From: Acidobacteriota bacterium
Lineage (GTDB): Bacteria > Acidobacteriota > Terriglobia > Acidiferrales > UBA7541
Assembly: GCA_013289585.1 (NCBI GenBank)
Contig: JABCZR010000013.1
Span: forward strand, 89,021 to 153,020
Length of the DNA stretch: 64,000 bases
Direction of reading: 5' to 3'
This document shows positions 8,053 through 17,610 of the stretch, piece by piece. The notes under the pieces were generated by a model, which made no database searches, was not told the DNA's origin, and worked only from the letters and a program-made list of their open reading frames with translations. Each line of letters opens with the position of its first letter. Position 1 is the stretch's first letter. A program made the position numbers and the translations under genes.

Positions 8053-8934
8053 ATGAGTGTTGTTGCCGCCAACTCGACCCGCATCTCCAAGCGATTTGCC
8101 GAACTGCGCGCTTCGGGAGAGCTCGGTATCGTTGCCTACATCACGGCGGGCGATCCGTCTCTTGATGCCACTCTGCGGTTTGTCTTGGCTCTCGCGTCGG
8201 GGGGTGCCGACGTCATCGAACTGGGCGTACCGTTCAGCGATCCTCTTGCCGACGGTCCTACCATCCAGCGTGCCTCCGAGCGGGCTCTCAAATCCGGCAC
8301 AACGCTTGCAGGAGTCATCGATGTGGTCCGCCGCGTCCGCCAATTGAAGTCCGGGTTCGTGTCGAATGAACTTCGTCCATTGAATGAAGTGCCGATCGTG
8401 CTTTTCAGCTATTACAATCCGATATTGCAAATGGGCCTCGAAAAATTCGCATCGGCTGCAGCGGGGGCTGGCGCCGATGGCGTGCTTGCTACCGACATGA
8501 CGCCGGAAGAATCGGAAGACTATCGTGATGTTCTTGCTGCGCATCACCTTGATACGATTTTTCTTGGCGCGCCGACTTCGACCGACGAGCGCCTCGCGAA
8601 GATCGCGGCCTGCTCCTCCGGCTTTCTCTATTTGATTTCTCGAACCGGAGTCACCGGCGCAAAGGATGCTCTTCCCGACGATCTGCCGGCCCTCCTCCGG
8701 CGGGCTCGCAAAGCTACGCAGCTTCCTATCGCAGTTGGATTTGGCATCTCGCTGCCCGGACACGTATCCGTTCTTGGCGGCCTTGCGGACGCGGCGGTCA
8801 TTGGCTCCGCGCTCGTCTCTGAAATCGAAAATGCGAAATCCGTGGATGCCGCTGCTGCCGCGCTGGGCGATCGAATCCGTGCGCTCAAGGATGCCGCGCG
8901 CCACGGCCTTTCCCGGCGCGAGGGGGCGCCATGA
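8053..8934 (+). CDS. trpA: Tryptophan synthase alpha chain
   Basis: A 293-residue TIM-barrel subunit that cleaves indole-3-glycerol phosphate and passes indole to TrpB. The catalytic pair is present in ELGVPFSDPLADGPTIQ: the Glu at its start and the second Asp, equivalent to E49 and D60 of the E. coli enzyme. It is slightly longer than the usual ~265 residues, with extra sequence before the VPIVLFSYYNP strand and at the C-terminus. Its TGA overlaps the ATG of the chorismate mutase gene (ATGA), a sign of translational coupling. Confidence 0.95.
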   Translation: MSVVAANSTRISKRFAELRASGELGIVAYITAGDPSLDATLRFVLALASGGADVIELGVPFSDPLADGPTIQRASERALKSGTTLAGVIDVVRRVRQLKSGFVSNELRPLNEVPIVLFSYYNPILQMGLEKFASAAAGAGADGVLATDMTPEESEDYRDVLAAHHLDTIFLGAPTSTDERLAKIAACSSGFLYLISRTGVTGAKDALPDDLPALLRRARKATQLPIAVGFGISLPGHVSVLGGLADAAVIGSALVSEIENAKSVDAAAAALGDRIRALKDAARHGLSRREGAP

Positions 8935-9230
8935 ATTTGAGTGATTGGCGCCGCCGCATCGACGAAATCGACAAGAAACTCGTGGAACTGTTGAATGCGC
9001 GGTCGCAATGCGCGCTGGAAATCGGCAAGCTCAAGCAGGAGGCGAAGATTCCGCTGTACCAGCCGGACCGCGAAAACGAAGTGCTTTCAAACGCCGAGCG
9101 CAACAATCCTGGCCCGCTGACGGACGCTGCGATTCGCCGGCTGTTCGAACGTATTATTGATGAAGCTCGCGCAGCCGAACGCGACGCCATGCATTCCGGC
9201 GACGCCGGCAAAAAAGGCGGGAATGAATGA
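8931..9230 (+). CDS. aroQ: Chorismate mutase, AroQ type
   Basis: A 99-residue all-helical chorismate mutase that turns chorismate into prephenate, the branch point to Phe and Tyr. The helix-1 signature WRRRIDEIDKKLVELLNAR supplies the active-site Arg, and the Lys in IGKLKQEAK and the later R/E positions match AroQ. It is free-standing and not fused to prephenate dehydratase or dehydrogenase. It overlaps trpA by 4 bp and is followed by a 99-bp gap before aroF. It has no signal peptide, so it is cytoplasmic. Confidence 0.92.
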   Translation: MNLSDWRRRIDEIDKKLVELLNARSQCALEIGKLKQEAKIPLYQPDRENEVLSNAERNNPGPLTDAAIRRLFERIIDEARAAERDAMHSGDAGKKGGNE

Positions 9231-9329
9231 TCCGCGACTGCAGTCTCAATACACAGGTCATCTGTAGATACGGATTTACGCTGCCATCTTCCGCTTCAAA
9301 GCGGTGATAGAAGGAAACGGGAAACACTC

Positions 9330-10349
9330 ATGGTCATTGTGATGCAAGAAGGCGCCACGGACGCCCAAATCCAGCATGTGATCGACCGCTTGGTCGGCAG
9401 CGGCTTCAACGTCCATCGCTCTACCGGCGAATCGCACACAGTCCTCGGTGCCGTCGGAGTCCACCGCGATTTCGACCATCGCGACTTCGAATTGTTGGAG
9501 GGCGTGCGCGAAGTCATGCGCATCACCCAGCCGTTCAAGCTGGCCAGCCGGCAGTTCAAACCGGAAGGCACGGTGGTCGATCTTGGCCGTGGAGTAAAAA
9601 TCGGCGGGCCCGAAGTTGCCATCGCCGCCGGTCCCTGTTCGGTCGAATCCCGCGAGCAAATCCTTTCGATAGCGGAAAGCATCGCCAAGGCCGGGGCAAA
9701 AATCCTGCGCGGCGGCGCGTTCAAGCCGCGCACTTCGCCTTATGCATTTCAGGGCATGGGCGAGCCGGGGCTCAAACTGATGCGCGAAGCCGCCGACAAA
9801 TTCGGTTTGTTCACGATCAGCGAAGTGATGGACGCATCGCAGATCCAGATGATGATGGGTTACGTGGACATCTTCCAGGTCGGCGCGCGCAACATGCAAA
9901 ACTACTATCTCCTGCGCGCGCTCGGCGAAATCCGCAAACCTGTCCTTTTGAAGCGCGGCATGTCCGCGACCATGGAAGAACTCTTGATGAGTGCGGAATA
10001 CATCCTCGCGGGCGGCAATTTCAACGTCATCCTCTGCGAACGCGGAATTCGTACATTTGAAACTTACACGCGCAACACTTTCGACATCGCCGCGATCCCG
10101 GTGATCAAAAAACTTTCGCACCTGCCGATGGTTGCCGATCCTTCGCATGGTACGGGGCGCCGCGACAAAGTCCCGCACATGGCGCGCGCCGCCGTCGCCG
10201 CCGGAGCCGACGGATTGCTCATTGAAGTGCACAACGATCCCGACCACGCACTCTCGGACGGCGCGCAATCGTTGGAGCCTGGCCAGTTCGCGCAACTCAT
10301 GGGCGAACTGCGCATCATCGCGCCCGCGATCGGCCGTCGCATCGCGTAG
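9330..10349 (+). CDS. aroF: DAHP synthase (3-deoxy-7-phosphoheptulonate synthase)
   Basis: A 339-residue enzyme of the type I-beta class that joins PEP and erythrose 4-phosphate, the entry step of the shikimate pathway. Residues 1-~70 form the N-terminal ferredoxin-like regulatory domain found in allosteric members such as the Thermotoga enzyme. The barrel then shows [44 protein letters not shown] and [11 protein letters not shown], including the metal-binding Cys, His, Glu and Asp. The regulatory domain suggests feedback control by Tyr and/or Phe. It is 3 bp upstream of tyrA. Confidence 0.95.
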   Translation: MVIVMQEGATDAQIQHVIDRLVGSGFNVHRSTGESHTVLGAVGVHRDFDHRDFELLEGVREVMRITQPFKLASRQFKPEGTVVDLGRGVKIGGPEVAIAAGPCSVESREQILSIAESIAKAGAKILRGGAFKPRTSPYAFQGMGEPGLKLMREAADKFGLFTISEVMDASQIQMMMGYVDIFQVGARNMQNYYLLRALGEIRKPVLLKRGMSATMEELLMSAEYILAGGNFNVILCERGIRTFETYTRNTFDIAAIPVIKKLSHLPMVADPSHGTGRRDKVPHMARAAVAAGADGLLIEVHNDPDHALSDGAQSLEPGQFAQLMGELRIIAPAIGRRIA

Positions 10350-10352
10350 CCA

Positions 10353-11228
10353 ATGCCTGCCGGTCACCTCATCTCGCGCGTCACCATTCTTGGCACCGGC
10401 CTCATCGGGGGCTCGTTCGCACTTGCGCTGCGCAAGTATACGAAGGAGATGCACATCTCCGGCTGGGACCGCGCTGACGTGGTGCGTGCGGCGCATTCGG
10501 GCGGCGCCATCGACGAGGCTTTTTCCGGCGAACTCGCTCCTGTGCTTCACGGCGCCGATCTCATCTACATGGCCCTCCCCATTGGGGTGACGCTCGATCT
10601 GCTGCCGGAGATCGCTCGCCGCGCTCCCGCCCATGCGATCGTCACCGACGCCTGCAGCACCAAAGTGCGGATCGCGCAAGCTGCGGAGGAGCTGTTTCCA
10701 TCGGGCAATGGCCTGTTTTTCCTTGGAGGCCATCCCATGGCGGGCAGGGAACTGGCCGGCATCGGCCACGCCGACGCCGAACTCTTTCGCGGAAACACCT
10801 ATGCTCTGATCGGTGCATCTTCTCTGCAGGGAGACCAACGCGTCTCTGCGTTCGTCAAAATTCTCGAAAAAATTGGCGCGCGGCCGCTCTGGCTCGGCGC
10901 GCAGCAGCATGATTACGGAGTGGGCCTTGCTTCGCATCTCCCGCAGCTCGCGGCTGTCGCACTCGCGTCTTTTCTCTACGATCGCCTTGACGAAAACGGG
11001 CTCCCCATTACGCTCGCCGGTCCCGGCCTTCGCGATTCGCTACGGCTCGCCGGGAGCTCGTATTCCACCTGGCGCGACATTGTTCTGACCAATCAGGAGG
11101 TGCTCTCAGCCGCGCTCGACCTGTTCGCACGGCGGCTCGACGACCTTCGCGAGAAACTGGCGTCCCGCGAGCTTGAAGGCGACTTTGACGCCGCCAACGA
11201 ACTGTACCGGCTCCTCCACAATATGTAG
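10353..11228 (+). CDS. tyrA: Prephenate dehydrogenase
   Basis: A 291-residue NAD(P)-dependent enzyme of tyrosine synthesis. A Rossmann motif GTGLIGGSFALAL lies near residues 12-24. The catalytic block GGHPMAGRELAGIGHA contains the conserved His, and SHLPQLAAVALA in the helical dimerisation domain carries a second conserved His. There is no ACT domain, so feedback inhibition would have to act at the active site or at AroF. It is the last gene of the aromatic cluster, starting 3 bp after aroF. Confidence 0.93.
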   Translation: MPAGHLISRVTILGTGLIGGSFALALRKYTKEMHISGWDRADVVRAAHSGGAIDEAFSGELAPVLHGADLIYMALPIGVTLDLLPEIARRAPAHAIVTDACSTKVRIAQAAEELFPSGNGLFFLGGHPMAGRELAGIGHADAELFRGNTYALIGASSLQGDQRVSAFVKILEKIGARPLWLGAQQHDYGVGLASHLPQLAAVALASFLYDRLDENGLPITLAGPGLRDSLRLAGSSYSTWRDIVLTNQEVLSAALDLFARRLDDLREKLASRELEGDFDAANELYRLLHNM

Positions 11229-11289
11229 CGAGGCGTGGCCGCGTTGATTCGCTGTAATCTTTCCCAGCGTCCTCGCGTCATACCACACA

Positions 11290-11862
11290 GTGCCGATGCA
11301 TATCACTATCCTGGACCTATGCTCCTATGTTGGCCTTGCGGCCGTAGGAGCGATCACGCTGAACATGCTGCTTGGCATGCTGATGGCATTCCGGTATAGC
11401 CCGGTCCGCCAGTGGCCGCACCGGCGGCTGAATTATTTCCGCCTGCACAACTGGTCCGGATACCTCGCGCTGTCCATTTCGATTTTGCATCCTGTTGTTC
11501 TCCTGTTTGACAGGCCATCCAGGTTTCGGGTAATCGACCTGCTGTATCCGGTACATTCGCCGAGCCAGCCGCTGGAAAATACGATCGGCGCGGTGGCGCT
11601 CTATTTCGTCGCCGTAGTGGTTGCTACGTCCTACTTTCGGGTGCAACTGGGCCGGCGAACCTGGAAAGCCTTCCACTTCGGTATTTATGCAGCGGGAGCG
11701 GCCCTGTTTTGGCACAGTCTTTTCACGGATCCGGCACTCAAGAATTCAGCGATTGACTGGTTTGACGGGGGAAAACTTTTCGTGGAAGCTTGCCTGGTCA
11801 TCGTCGCAGTAGTCGGCGCGCTGCGCTGGCGTTACGCGGTGCGCAAGGCGCATCGGCTGTGA
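11290..11862 (+). CDS. Ferric-reductase-like haem membrane protein
   Basis: About 190 residues with five to six predicted transmembrane helices. His residues are paired on facing helices: FRLHNWSGYLALSISILHP and, later, FHFGIYAAGAALFWHSLF. This is the arrangement of b-haem ligands in the ferric-reductase-like domain (MsrQ/YedZ type). There is no flavin or NAD domain, so it would be a membrane electron carrier needing a partner. The start may be the GTG at 11290 or the ATG at 11296. It follows tyrA by about 60 bp but has no clear functional link to it. Confidence 0.7.
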   Translation: MPMHITILDLCSYVGLAAVGAITLNMLLGMLMAFRYSPVRQWPHRRLNYFRLHNWSGYLALSISILHPVVLLFDRPSRFRVIDLLYPVHSPSQPLENTIGAVALYFVAVVVATSYFRVQLGRRTWKAFHFGIYAAGAALFWHSLFTDPALKNSAIDWFDGGKLFVEACLVIVAVVGALRWRYAVRKAHRL

Positions 11863-12022
11863 TGGCCAGCGCCGATCGGACTCGGAGATTGACGGGGCGA
11901 ACTTTGCAGACTGCTCTACATTTTGTAGATGTGGGGCCTCCGCCGCGGCCGGCGGCATTCTTCGGACCAGGATTGGCACGTAACAACTGGCGGTAGTTTT
12001 GCGTCATGTCATAAGGATACAA

Positions 12023-13426
12023 ATGCACGCCCGCGCATTGACCGCAACCTTCGCCCTGGCTTTGTTCGCTAGTCCGCTGGCAGGGCAAGCTCCGCCTCAA
12101 GAAACAACTTCCATCACGCACGTCACGGTGATCGACGTCGCGACCGGCAGAAAACTCGCCGATCAAACCGTTGTCCTGCAGGGCGAGCGCATTCTTTCGG
12201 TCTCCGCCGCCGATCCTGCTGCTGCGCCTCAGGGCCGCGTCATCGACGCTCACGGTGGCTTCCTGATACCAGGCCTTTGGGACATGCATGTCCACATTCA
12301 GGACCTGGAAGATCTGCCGCTGTATATCGCCAACGGCGTGACAGGTGTTCGGCTCATGTTCGGAGCCAGGGACACGCGGGAGCTGCGCGCCAAACTTTCC
12401 ACCGCGCCCGCCGGGCCGGAAGTTATTTTTGGCAGTGCGATCGTCGACGGTGATCCACCGGTCTGGCCCGGTTCCATCATCGTGAACAAGCCCGAGGAAG
12501 CCCGGCGCACCGTCGACAACATCAAGGCCAGCGGCGCCGACTTCGTCAAAATTTACAACGGCATTCCTCGCGACGCGTATTTCGCTCTCGCCGATGAAGC
12601 CCACAAACAGAACATTCCTTTCGTCGGCCATCTTCCTTACCAAGTCCGCGCTAGCGAAGCTTCGGATGCCGGGCAGCGTTCCATCGAACATCTGGACGGG
12701 ATCGCCATAGCGTGCTCCAAAAAGGAGCAAAGCCTGATCAAGGAGCTGCGCCCCGGCAGGTATTTGGAAAAAATGAATTTATATGTGGAGGCTTTGCACA
12801 GCTTTGACGGTGCCCAGTGCCAGACGCTGTTCGCGCAATTCAAAAAAAATGGTACCTGGCAGGTACCTACACTGGCCGTTCACCGCAGCATGGGCTGGAT
12901 GAACGACAGCCACTTCACGTCTGACCCGCGGCTCGCTTATATGAGCGGCGATGTGCGCTACCGCTGGCAACCCGAAAATGATTTTCGATTTCGGCGATGG
13001 ACACCGGCGGAGTTCGAACTGCACCGCAGCCTGTTCGCCGCCGACAAGCAAATGGTCGGAATCATGTTTCGCGCGGGCGTGCCACTCTTGGCTGGCACCG
13101 ACGCGATGAATCCATTTTGCTTCCCCGGCTTCAGCCTGCACGATGAGCTCGCGCTGCTGGTCGAATCCGGCCTCACTCCTCTTGCGGCGCTGCAGGCCGC
13201 CACAATCCGCCCGGCCGAATTTCTTGCGCGCGCTGAAGATTTTGGGGTAATCGCGGCCGGCAAACGCGCCGACATGGTTCTCCTGGCCGCAGATCCCCTC
13301 GCGGACATTCACAACACGACGCAGATTCAAGCCGTGTGGCTCCAAGGGAAATATTTCGACCGCGCCGCGCTGGACACGCTCCTGGCCAACGCCAAGCATC
13401 GGTCCGGCAAAGGCAAGCTCCACTAA
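12023..13426 (+). CDS. Secreted amidohydrolase
   Basis: About 467 residues. The ATG at 12023 has AAGGAT upstream and opens a clean signal peptide (MHARALTATFALALFASPLAG). The metal site of the amidohydrolase superfamily is intact: HVH at 89-91 (GLWDMHVHI), the carboxylated-Lys candidate in DFVKIYNG, His in FVGHLPY and RSIEHLDG, and Asp in LLAGTDAM. The C-terminal beta strands IAAGKRADMVLL complete the fold. Members of this exported group act on peptides or imides (imidazolonepropionase/prolidase-like). The substrate is unknown. It is convergent with the next gene. Confidence 0.85.
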   Translation: MHARALTATFALALFASPLAGQAPPQETTSITHVTVIDVATGRKLADQTVVLQGERILSVSAADPAAAPQGRVIDAHGGFLIPGLWDMHVHIQDLEDLPLYIANGVTGVRLMFGARDTRELRAKLSTAPAGPEVIFGSAIVDGDPPVWPGSIIVNKPEEARRTVDNIKASGADFVKIYNGIPRDAYFALADEAHKQNIPFVGHLPYQVRASEASDAGQRSIEHLDGIAIACSKKEQSLIKELRPGRYLEKMNLYVEALHSFDGAQCQTLFAQFKKNGTWQVPTLAVHRSMGWMNDSHFTSDPRLAYMSGDVRYRWQPENDFRFRRWTPAEFELHRSLFAADKQMVGIMFRAGVPLLAGTDAMNPFCFPGFSLHDELALLVESGLTPLAALQAATIRPAEFLARAEDFGVIAAGKRADMVLLAADPLADIHNTTQIQAVWLQGKYFDRAALDTLLANAKHRSGKGKLH

Positions 13427-13471
13427 GCCGCGCCGAAAGAGACTGGCGCGAATCTTCGGAGAATTACTCCG

Positions 13472-14863
13472 CTAGGGAAGCGGCTCCATTTTCCACTGAG
13501 CATCGATTGTTGAGTAGGAATCATTATTGACGATTACCAGATCATTCTTGAACTTTTGGCCCGCAATCCAATGCGTGAACTTATAACCGGGGACCCACTG
13601 ACCGCCGACCAGCGGAGTCTTCGCGACGTTCTTAATCGGTGTGCCGTCCCAGGCGATGTGGCCGACGATCGAATTGTAATCGGTGACGCGGATGGCATCG
13701 CGAATCGCAGCCGGTGAGTCCACATCCTTGGTGCGCTTGAGCGCGTCGAGTCCCACTTCGAACAGCGCATGCAGAAATCCTATGGGCTGCGTCCACTGCT
13801 TCTTGGTTTCGTCTTCGTAGGCCGCGCATAATTCCGCCGCGTTCTGCCCGCTTAGGCCGGACTTAAAGGGAAAGCTTGGCGACCACCAGATTTCGGTTGT
13901 CAAATCCGCGCCACGGTCGCCCAATGCTTCCACGGCGGCGGGAAAGAGAATGGCTTTAGCGATTGAGGCTATTTTTGGTTTGAAGCCCTGCTGTCCCGCT
14001 TGCTGCCAGAAGGTGGCGAACGCCGGCGGGGGGAGCACCCCGGTCAGGATCTCCACGTTGGCTTTTTTGAACATCGCGATCTGTGCGGAAAAATCACTGG
14101 CTGAGGATTCGAACCGTCCCGGATCGATGAGCTTGTAACCCTTCGTCTGCAGGACACTCGGGAAGCCGAACTTTGCGTCCGAGTATGCGATTCCTTCCGC
14201 GTCGTTCGGCCACAGCGCTCCCACAATTTTATTTGTCGGGAGCCCCGCCCACATGTTGGTGAAAACCGCGACCAGGTCTTCGAGTCCCCAGAAAAAATGA
14301 TACGTCCACTCGAAGCCCTTTTCGGCTTTTCCGCCACGCCCGAAAAAATAGGATTGCCACGGCGCATCCGTAGTAATGCACGGCACTCCGTTCAACTCGC
14401 ACACGTCGCTGACGGGATTCACGGTTTCTCCCGTGCTGGAGGCGAGCATGAGGTCCACACGCTCGGTTTTAACCAGGTTTGTTGCCAGCTCTCCCGCCCG
14501 CTTCCTGCTGGATTCACTGTCGTTCTCGATGATCTGAATGGGGTGGCTCTTGCCATTAATCGTCAGTCCGGTGGCGACGAGCTTGCGGATCCCCGAGAGA
14601 ATGAAATCCTGGCACTCTCCGAAGCGTGCCAGGGCGCCCGTCCTGGGGCCGACGAAGCCGATCTTGATCGCGCGGCCCAGCGGCGTGCTGGGCTTCCCCA
14701 GCAAAAACCTCGGCGCGGCCATCGCCAATAGCGCGGCTGCTGTGGAATTGCGTAGAAATCGCCGCCGCGTCCGTTCGCTTTGATCGGCGAGATCGAGGAG
14801 CCCGTCTTGATCCGCTTGCTCATTTTCCCGCACCAGCGGGACAACTTTCGAGTGATCCTTCAC
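13472..14863 (-). CDS. Tat-exported branched-chain amino acid type binding protein
   Basis: About 463 residues of periplasmic type-I binding protein (Leu/Ile/Val-binding fold). The GTG at 14863 is chosen because GGGAGG lies six bases upstream; the frame also has an earlier GTG at 14896 without such a site. The twin-arginine signal TRRRFLRN followed by AAALLAMAAP sends it through the Tat system. The mature part starts IKIGFVGPRTGALARFG and has the usual hinge strands (ASSTGETVNP, GALWPNDAEG). No permease or ATPase gene is adjacent, so it is an orphan that must share a transporter or act as a sensor partner. Confidence 0.85.
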   Translation of the reverse strand: MKDHSKVVPLVRENEQADQDGLLDLADQSERTRRRFLRNSTAAALLAMAAPRFLLGKPSTPLGRAIKIGFVGPRTGALARFGECQDFILSGIRKLVATGLTINGKSHPIQIIENDSESSRKRAGELATNLVKTERVDLMLASSTGETVNPVSDVCELNGVPCITTDAPWQSYFFGRGGKAEKGFEWTYHFFWGLEDLVAVFTNMWAGLPTNKIVGALWPNDAEGIAYSDAKFGFPSVLQTKGYKLIDPGRFESSASDFSAQIAMFKKANVEILTGVLPPPAFATFWQQAGQQGFKPKIASIAKAILFPAAVEALGDRGADLTTEIWWSPSFPFKSGLSGQNAAELCAAYEDETKKQWTQPIGFLHALFEVGLDALKRTKDVDSPAAIRDAIRVTDYNSIVGHIAWDGTPIKNVAKTPLVGGQWVPGYKFTHWIAGQKFKNDLVIVNNDSYSTIDAQWKMEPLP

Positions 14864-15182
14864 CAACGTCCTCCCAAGAAAAGCTGCTTTCTCCACACCC
14901 GTCCACTTCGTTACAAAGGCAACTTTGGTCCTAGCGCCGTTCCGGAATCAGCCTCAATGATTCAATATACGTTCAAATTTCTCGAACCGACAGAAAGTCG
15001 CGCGAAGGTCACAATAAAGTTACTAACTAGCCGGACGAATATTCATTTTGTTGGAGTATCCCGGTAGGCTGGCGGTGAGGGATCCTTGTTTCGCGAGTCA
15101 CCGGTTAGCTGGTTCTACCAACAGGCGCTTTCGGCTGCATTACGGGATGAAGTAAACTCCCCTTTACATCCCGGAGCACAGT
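14864..15182. other. Divergent promoter gap with hairpin before scoA
   Basis: A 319-bp gap between the divergent binding protein gene and scoA, with a relatively AT-rich middle (about 14955-15055). There is no gene. A bulged hairpin lies against the scoA ribosome-binding site and is listed separately. Confidence 0.5.
15143..15173 (+). promoter_or_regulatory. Hairpin touching the scoA ribosome-binding site
   Basis: CGGGATG (15143-15149) pairs with CATCCCG (15167-15173). After a 3-base bulge, TAAA (15153-15156) pairs with TTTA (15163-15166) around a 6-base loop. The last G of the 3' arm is the first base of the GGAG ribosome-binding site (15173-15176) of scoA, which starts at 15183. Folding could reduce initiation, but no T-tract follows, so it is not a terminator. 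Confidence 0.4.
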
Positions 15183-15893
15183 ATGGACAAACGTATCGCA
15201 TCCGCTGACGCCGCCATCGCCAACCTCACCGACGGTGCCACGATACTCATGGGTGGGTTCGGCCTCTGCGGCATCCCGGAAAATCTTATCGAGGCGGTCC
15301 GCCGCAAAGGCACGAAAGACCTTACTATCGTGAGCAACAATGCCGGGGTCGATGATTTCGGCATCGGCCTGCTGCTTCAGCAGCGGCAGGTCAAGAAAAT
15401 GATCTCCACCTACGTTGGCGAAAACAAACTTTTCGAGCAACTGGTGCTCAGCGGGGAATTGCAGGTGGAATTAAATCCGCAAGGCACGTTGAGCGAGCGA
15501 TTGCGGGCTGGTGGCGCCGGCGTGCCGGCCTTCTACACGCCTACTGGATACGGCACCATGGTTGCCGAAGGAAAAGAAACCCGCGAATTCGACGGCCGTC
15601 AGTACGTTCTCGAACTTGCCCTTCGTGGTAATTTCGCGTTCATCAAAGCCTGGAAAGGCGACCGCTGGGGTAATCTCATCTATCGGAGGACCGCGCGTAA
15701 CTTCAATCCCATGATGGCCAGCGCCGCGGACTATGTAATCGCCGAAGTCGAGGAGCTTGTCGAACTCGGCCAGCTAGACCCGAATCAAGTTCATACGCCT
15801 GGCATTTTTGTAGACGCCATTTTCCAGGGCCAAAGCTATGAGAAACGCATTGAGCGCCGCACAGTAAGGGAAACTCTAAGGCCCGATCTTTGA
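15183..15893 (+). CDS. scoA: 3-oxoacid CoA-transferase subunit A
   Basis: 236 residues. The alpha subunit of a two-subunit CoA transferase that moves CoA between succinyl-CoA (or acetyl-CoA) and a 3-oxoacid such as acetoacetate. The glycine-rich [16 protein letters not shown] near residues 22-37 and the [12 protein letters not shown] segment are typical. The start has GGAG six bases upstream. scoB follows after 58 bp. Whether the donor is succinyl-CoA (Sco) or acetyl-CoA (Ato) cannot be settled by reading; the sequence is closer to the Sco type. Confidence 0.9.
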   Translation: MDKRIASADAAIANLTDGATILMGGFGLCGIPENLIEAVRRKGTKDLTIVSNNAGVDDFGIGLLLQQRQVKKMISTYVGENKLFEQLVLSGELQVELNPQGTLSERLRAGGAGVPAFYTPTGYGTMVAEGKETREFDGRQYVLELALRGNFAFIKAWKGDRWGNLIYRRTARNFNPMMASAADYVIAEVEELVELGQLDPNQVHTPGIFVDAIFQGQSYEKRIERRTVRETLRPDL

Positions 15894-15951
15894 CCGGAGC
15901 TTTGTCTTTGACCTTGAAATAGGACTAAGTACTTACAGCCGAGAACTCCTA

Positions 15952-16623
15952 ATGCCACCTACCGATGATCAAAAACGCGAACGCATCGCACGCCGCATTG
16001 CCCTTGAACTGCGGGACGGCTACTACGTCAATCTTGGCATCGGCATGCCCACGCTCGTGGCTAACTACGTTCCCAAAGGCATGGACGTGATCCTGCAATC
16101 CGAAAACGGGATGCTTGGTGTCGGCCCATATCCGCTGGAGTCCGAAGTCGATCCCGATCTCATCAACGCCGGAAAAGAAACCGTTACCGAACTTCCCGGC
16201 AGTTCCTATTTTTCTTCCGCCGATTCTTTCGCGATGATTCGCGGGGGCCACGTCGACCTCACCGTTCTTGGCGCCCTGCAGGTGGATGAAAAAGGAACGC
16301 TGGCGAACTGGGCGATCCCCGGCAAAATGCTGAAGGGCATGGGTGGCGCGATGGACCTTGTGGCGGGGGCCAAGCGCGTGTTCATCGCCATGGAGCACGC
16401 CACGCGCGACAACAAACCAAAAATCCTGAAAAAGTGCACCCTCCCGCTCACGGGCGTGGAAGTCGTCGATCACATCGTCACGGAACTCGCGGTCATCGAC
16501 GTCACACCGGGAGGCCTGCTGCTCCGCGAACTTGCCCCCGATGCCACCCTCGAACTCGTGCAGTCCCTCACGGAACCCAAGCTCCTGGTTCCCGCGGGCG
16601 GTCCCAAACCCATGCCGGTTTAA
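15952..16623 (+). CDS. scoB: 3-oxoacid CoA-transferase subunit B
   Basis: 223 residues. The beta subunit, carrying the catalytic glutamate that forms the CoA thioester; it is the Glu in [14 protein letters not shown], about residue 51. [18 protein letters not shown] near the N-terminus and the [18 protein letters not shown] block are conserved. It pairs with scoA just upstream to form the heterodimer. Its own ribosome-binding site is weak (GAGAA). Confidence 0.92.
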   Translation: MPPTDDQKRERIARRIALELRDGYYVNLGIGMPTLVANYVPKGMDVILQSENGMLGVGPYPLESEVDPDLINAGKETVTELPGSSYFSSADSFAMIRGGHVDLTVLGALQVDEKGTLANWAIPGKMLKGMGGAMDLVAGAKRVFIAMEHATRDNKPKILKKCTLPLTGVEVVDHIVTELAVIDVTPGGLLLRELAPDATLELVQSLTEPKLLVPAGGPKPMPV

Positions 16624-16702
16624 TGGGGCGTACTTTTTCTCGCGTGCCCCACTATTTTGAAGGGAAATGCGCTACTCTGACCCCAGGTACCAGCGCTCAA
16701 CT

Positions 16703-17011
16703 ATGGATCCACACTCGATCGTCATCGTCAGTCTGCACACGCCGAAGGAAAAGGTCTGGGGCGAGCTGCTGGCCATCAATCCCTCTGGAATCACCGTTCG
16801 CGGGATCGACCTCAATTCGTTCGATCATTTCATTCGGCAGATCAATCAGCCGGACGGCGAGCGCATGGGTCTGCCCACGATTTTTTTCCCCATGAACCGG
16901 GTCGAACGCGTCGCACTGGACGAACCTTCCGGCGCGATTCCTTCGATGGACGAACTTTTCGCCCGCAAGCTTGGCCGCTCCCTGGCCGAATATCTCGCGC
17001 AATTTGCGTGA
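16703..17011 (+). CDS. Conserved hypothetical protein, 102 residues
   Basis: A small soluble protein beginning MDPHSIVIVSLHTPKEKVWGEL. The ATG at 16703 fits the first conserved-looking strand, although the frame is open from 16667. The fold appears to be a small beta barrel (VIVSLHTPKEKVWGELLAI, then GITVRGIDL) followed by a helix at the C-terminus (DELFARKLGRSLAEYLAQF). The N-terminal half resembles Sm/Hfq-like or PRC-like small barrels in strand pattern only; this is weak. It sits between scoB and the phosphatidyltransferase gene. Function unknown. Confidence 0.6.
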   Translation: MDPHSIVIVSLHTPKEKVWGELLAINPSGITVRGIDLNSFDHFIRQINQPDGERMGLPTIFFPMNRVERVALDEPSGAIPSMDELFARKLGRSLAEYLAQFA

Positions 17012-17046
17012 AAAAGTCTCCCTGAATTGCGATATTCTCTTTGACA

Positions 17047-17610
17047 ATGAAAGGCCGCATCTGGACGGTACCTAACCAAATCACTCTGCTCCGGCTCGGC
17101 TTCCTGCCGATCTTTCTCATTCTCATTTCGTATGAGCACTACCGGTGGGCGCTGCTGGTCCTCGTCGTCGCCGGGCTTTCCGACGGCATCGATGGAATGA
17201 TCGCGCGGAAATTCAATCAGCGGTCTCCGCTGGGGGCGTATCTCGATCCGATTGCCGACAAGCTTTTGCTCTCTTCGTCCTTCCTGATCCTGGCATTCGA
17301 ACGGCAGCTCGCCTGGTGGCTTACGATTCTTGTTCTCAGCCGTGACATCCTTATCCTGATCGTTGCCGTGGTTATCATTCTTAGCTCCGGTTATCGCCCA
17401 TTTCCTCCCAGCATTTATGGCAAGCTCACAACCGCCGCTCAGATCATGCTGGTCTTCGGCATCGTCCTTGCCGCCGCCTATCCCAATGCCCGGGTCACGC
17501 TGCTAAATCACTTCCTGATCTATGCCGTCACGATATTGTGCGTCGTCTCGAGTTTTGACTATTCCATCGTCACCGCGCGCCGCCTTAGCTCCTCTTCTTC
17601 CGCCAGCTAA
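17047..17610 (+). CDS. CDP-alcohol phosphatidyltransferase
   Basis: About 187 residues and an integral membrane enzyme with roughly five helices. The complete family motif DGxxDGxxAR..G...D...D is visible in DGIDGMIARKF, then GAYLDPIADK. It attaches a phosphatidyl group from CDP-diacylglycerol to an alcohol. The short length and N-terminal NQITLLRLGFLP resemble PgsA (phosphatidylglycerophosphate synthase) or a bacterial cardiolipin synthase of this fold; the acceptor is not certain. The ATG at 17047 is preferred over the TTG at 17041. Confidence 0.88.
   Translation: MKGRIWTVPNQITLLRLGFLPIFLILISYEHYRWALLVLVVAGLSDGIDGMIARKFNQRSPLGAYLDPIADKLLLSSSFLILAFERQLAWWLTILVLSRDILILIVAVVIILSSGYRPFPPSIYGKLTTAAQIMLVFGIVLAAAYPNARVTLLNHFLIYAVTILCVVSSFDYSIVTARRLSSSSSAS

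Noticed and set aside
9276..10937. 553-codon open frame on the minus strand opposite aroF and tyrA
   Set aside because: It is a mirror of GC-rich coding sequence. The plus strand encodes two unmistakable enzymes there, and the translated minus frame shows no domain, only runs of His/Arg/Asp.
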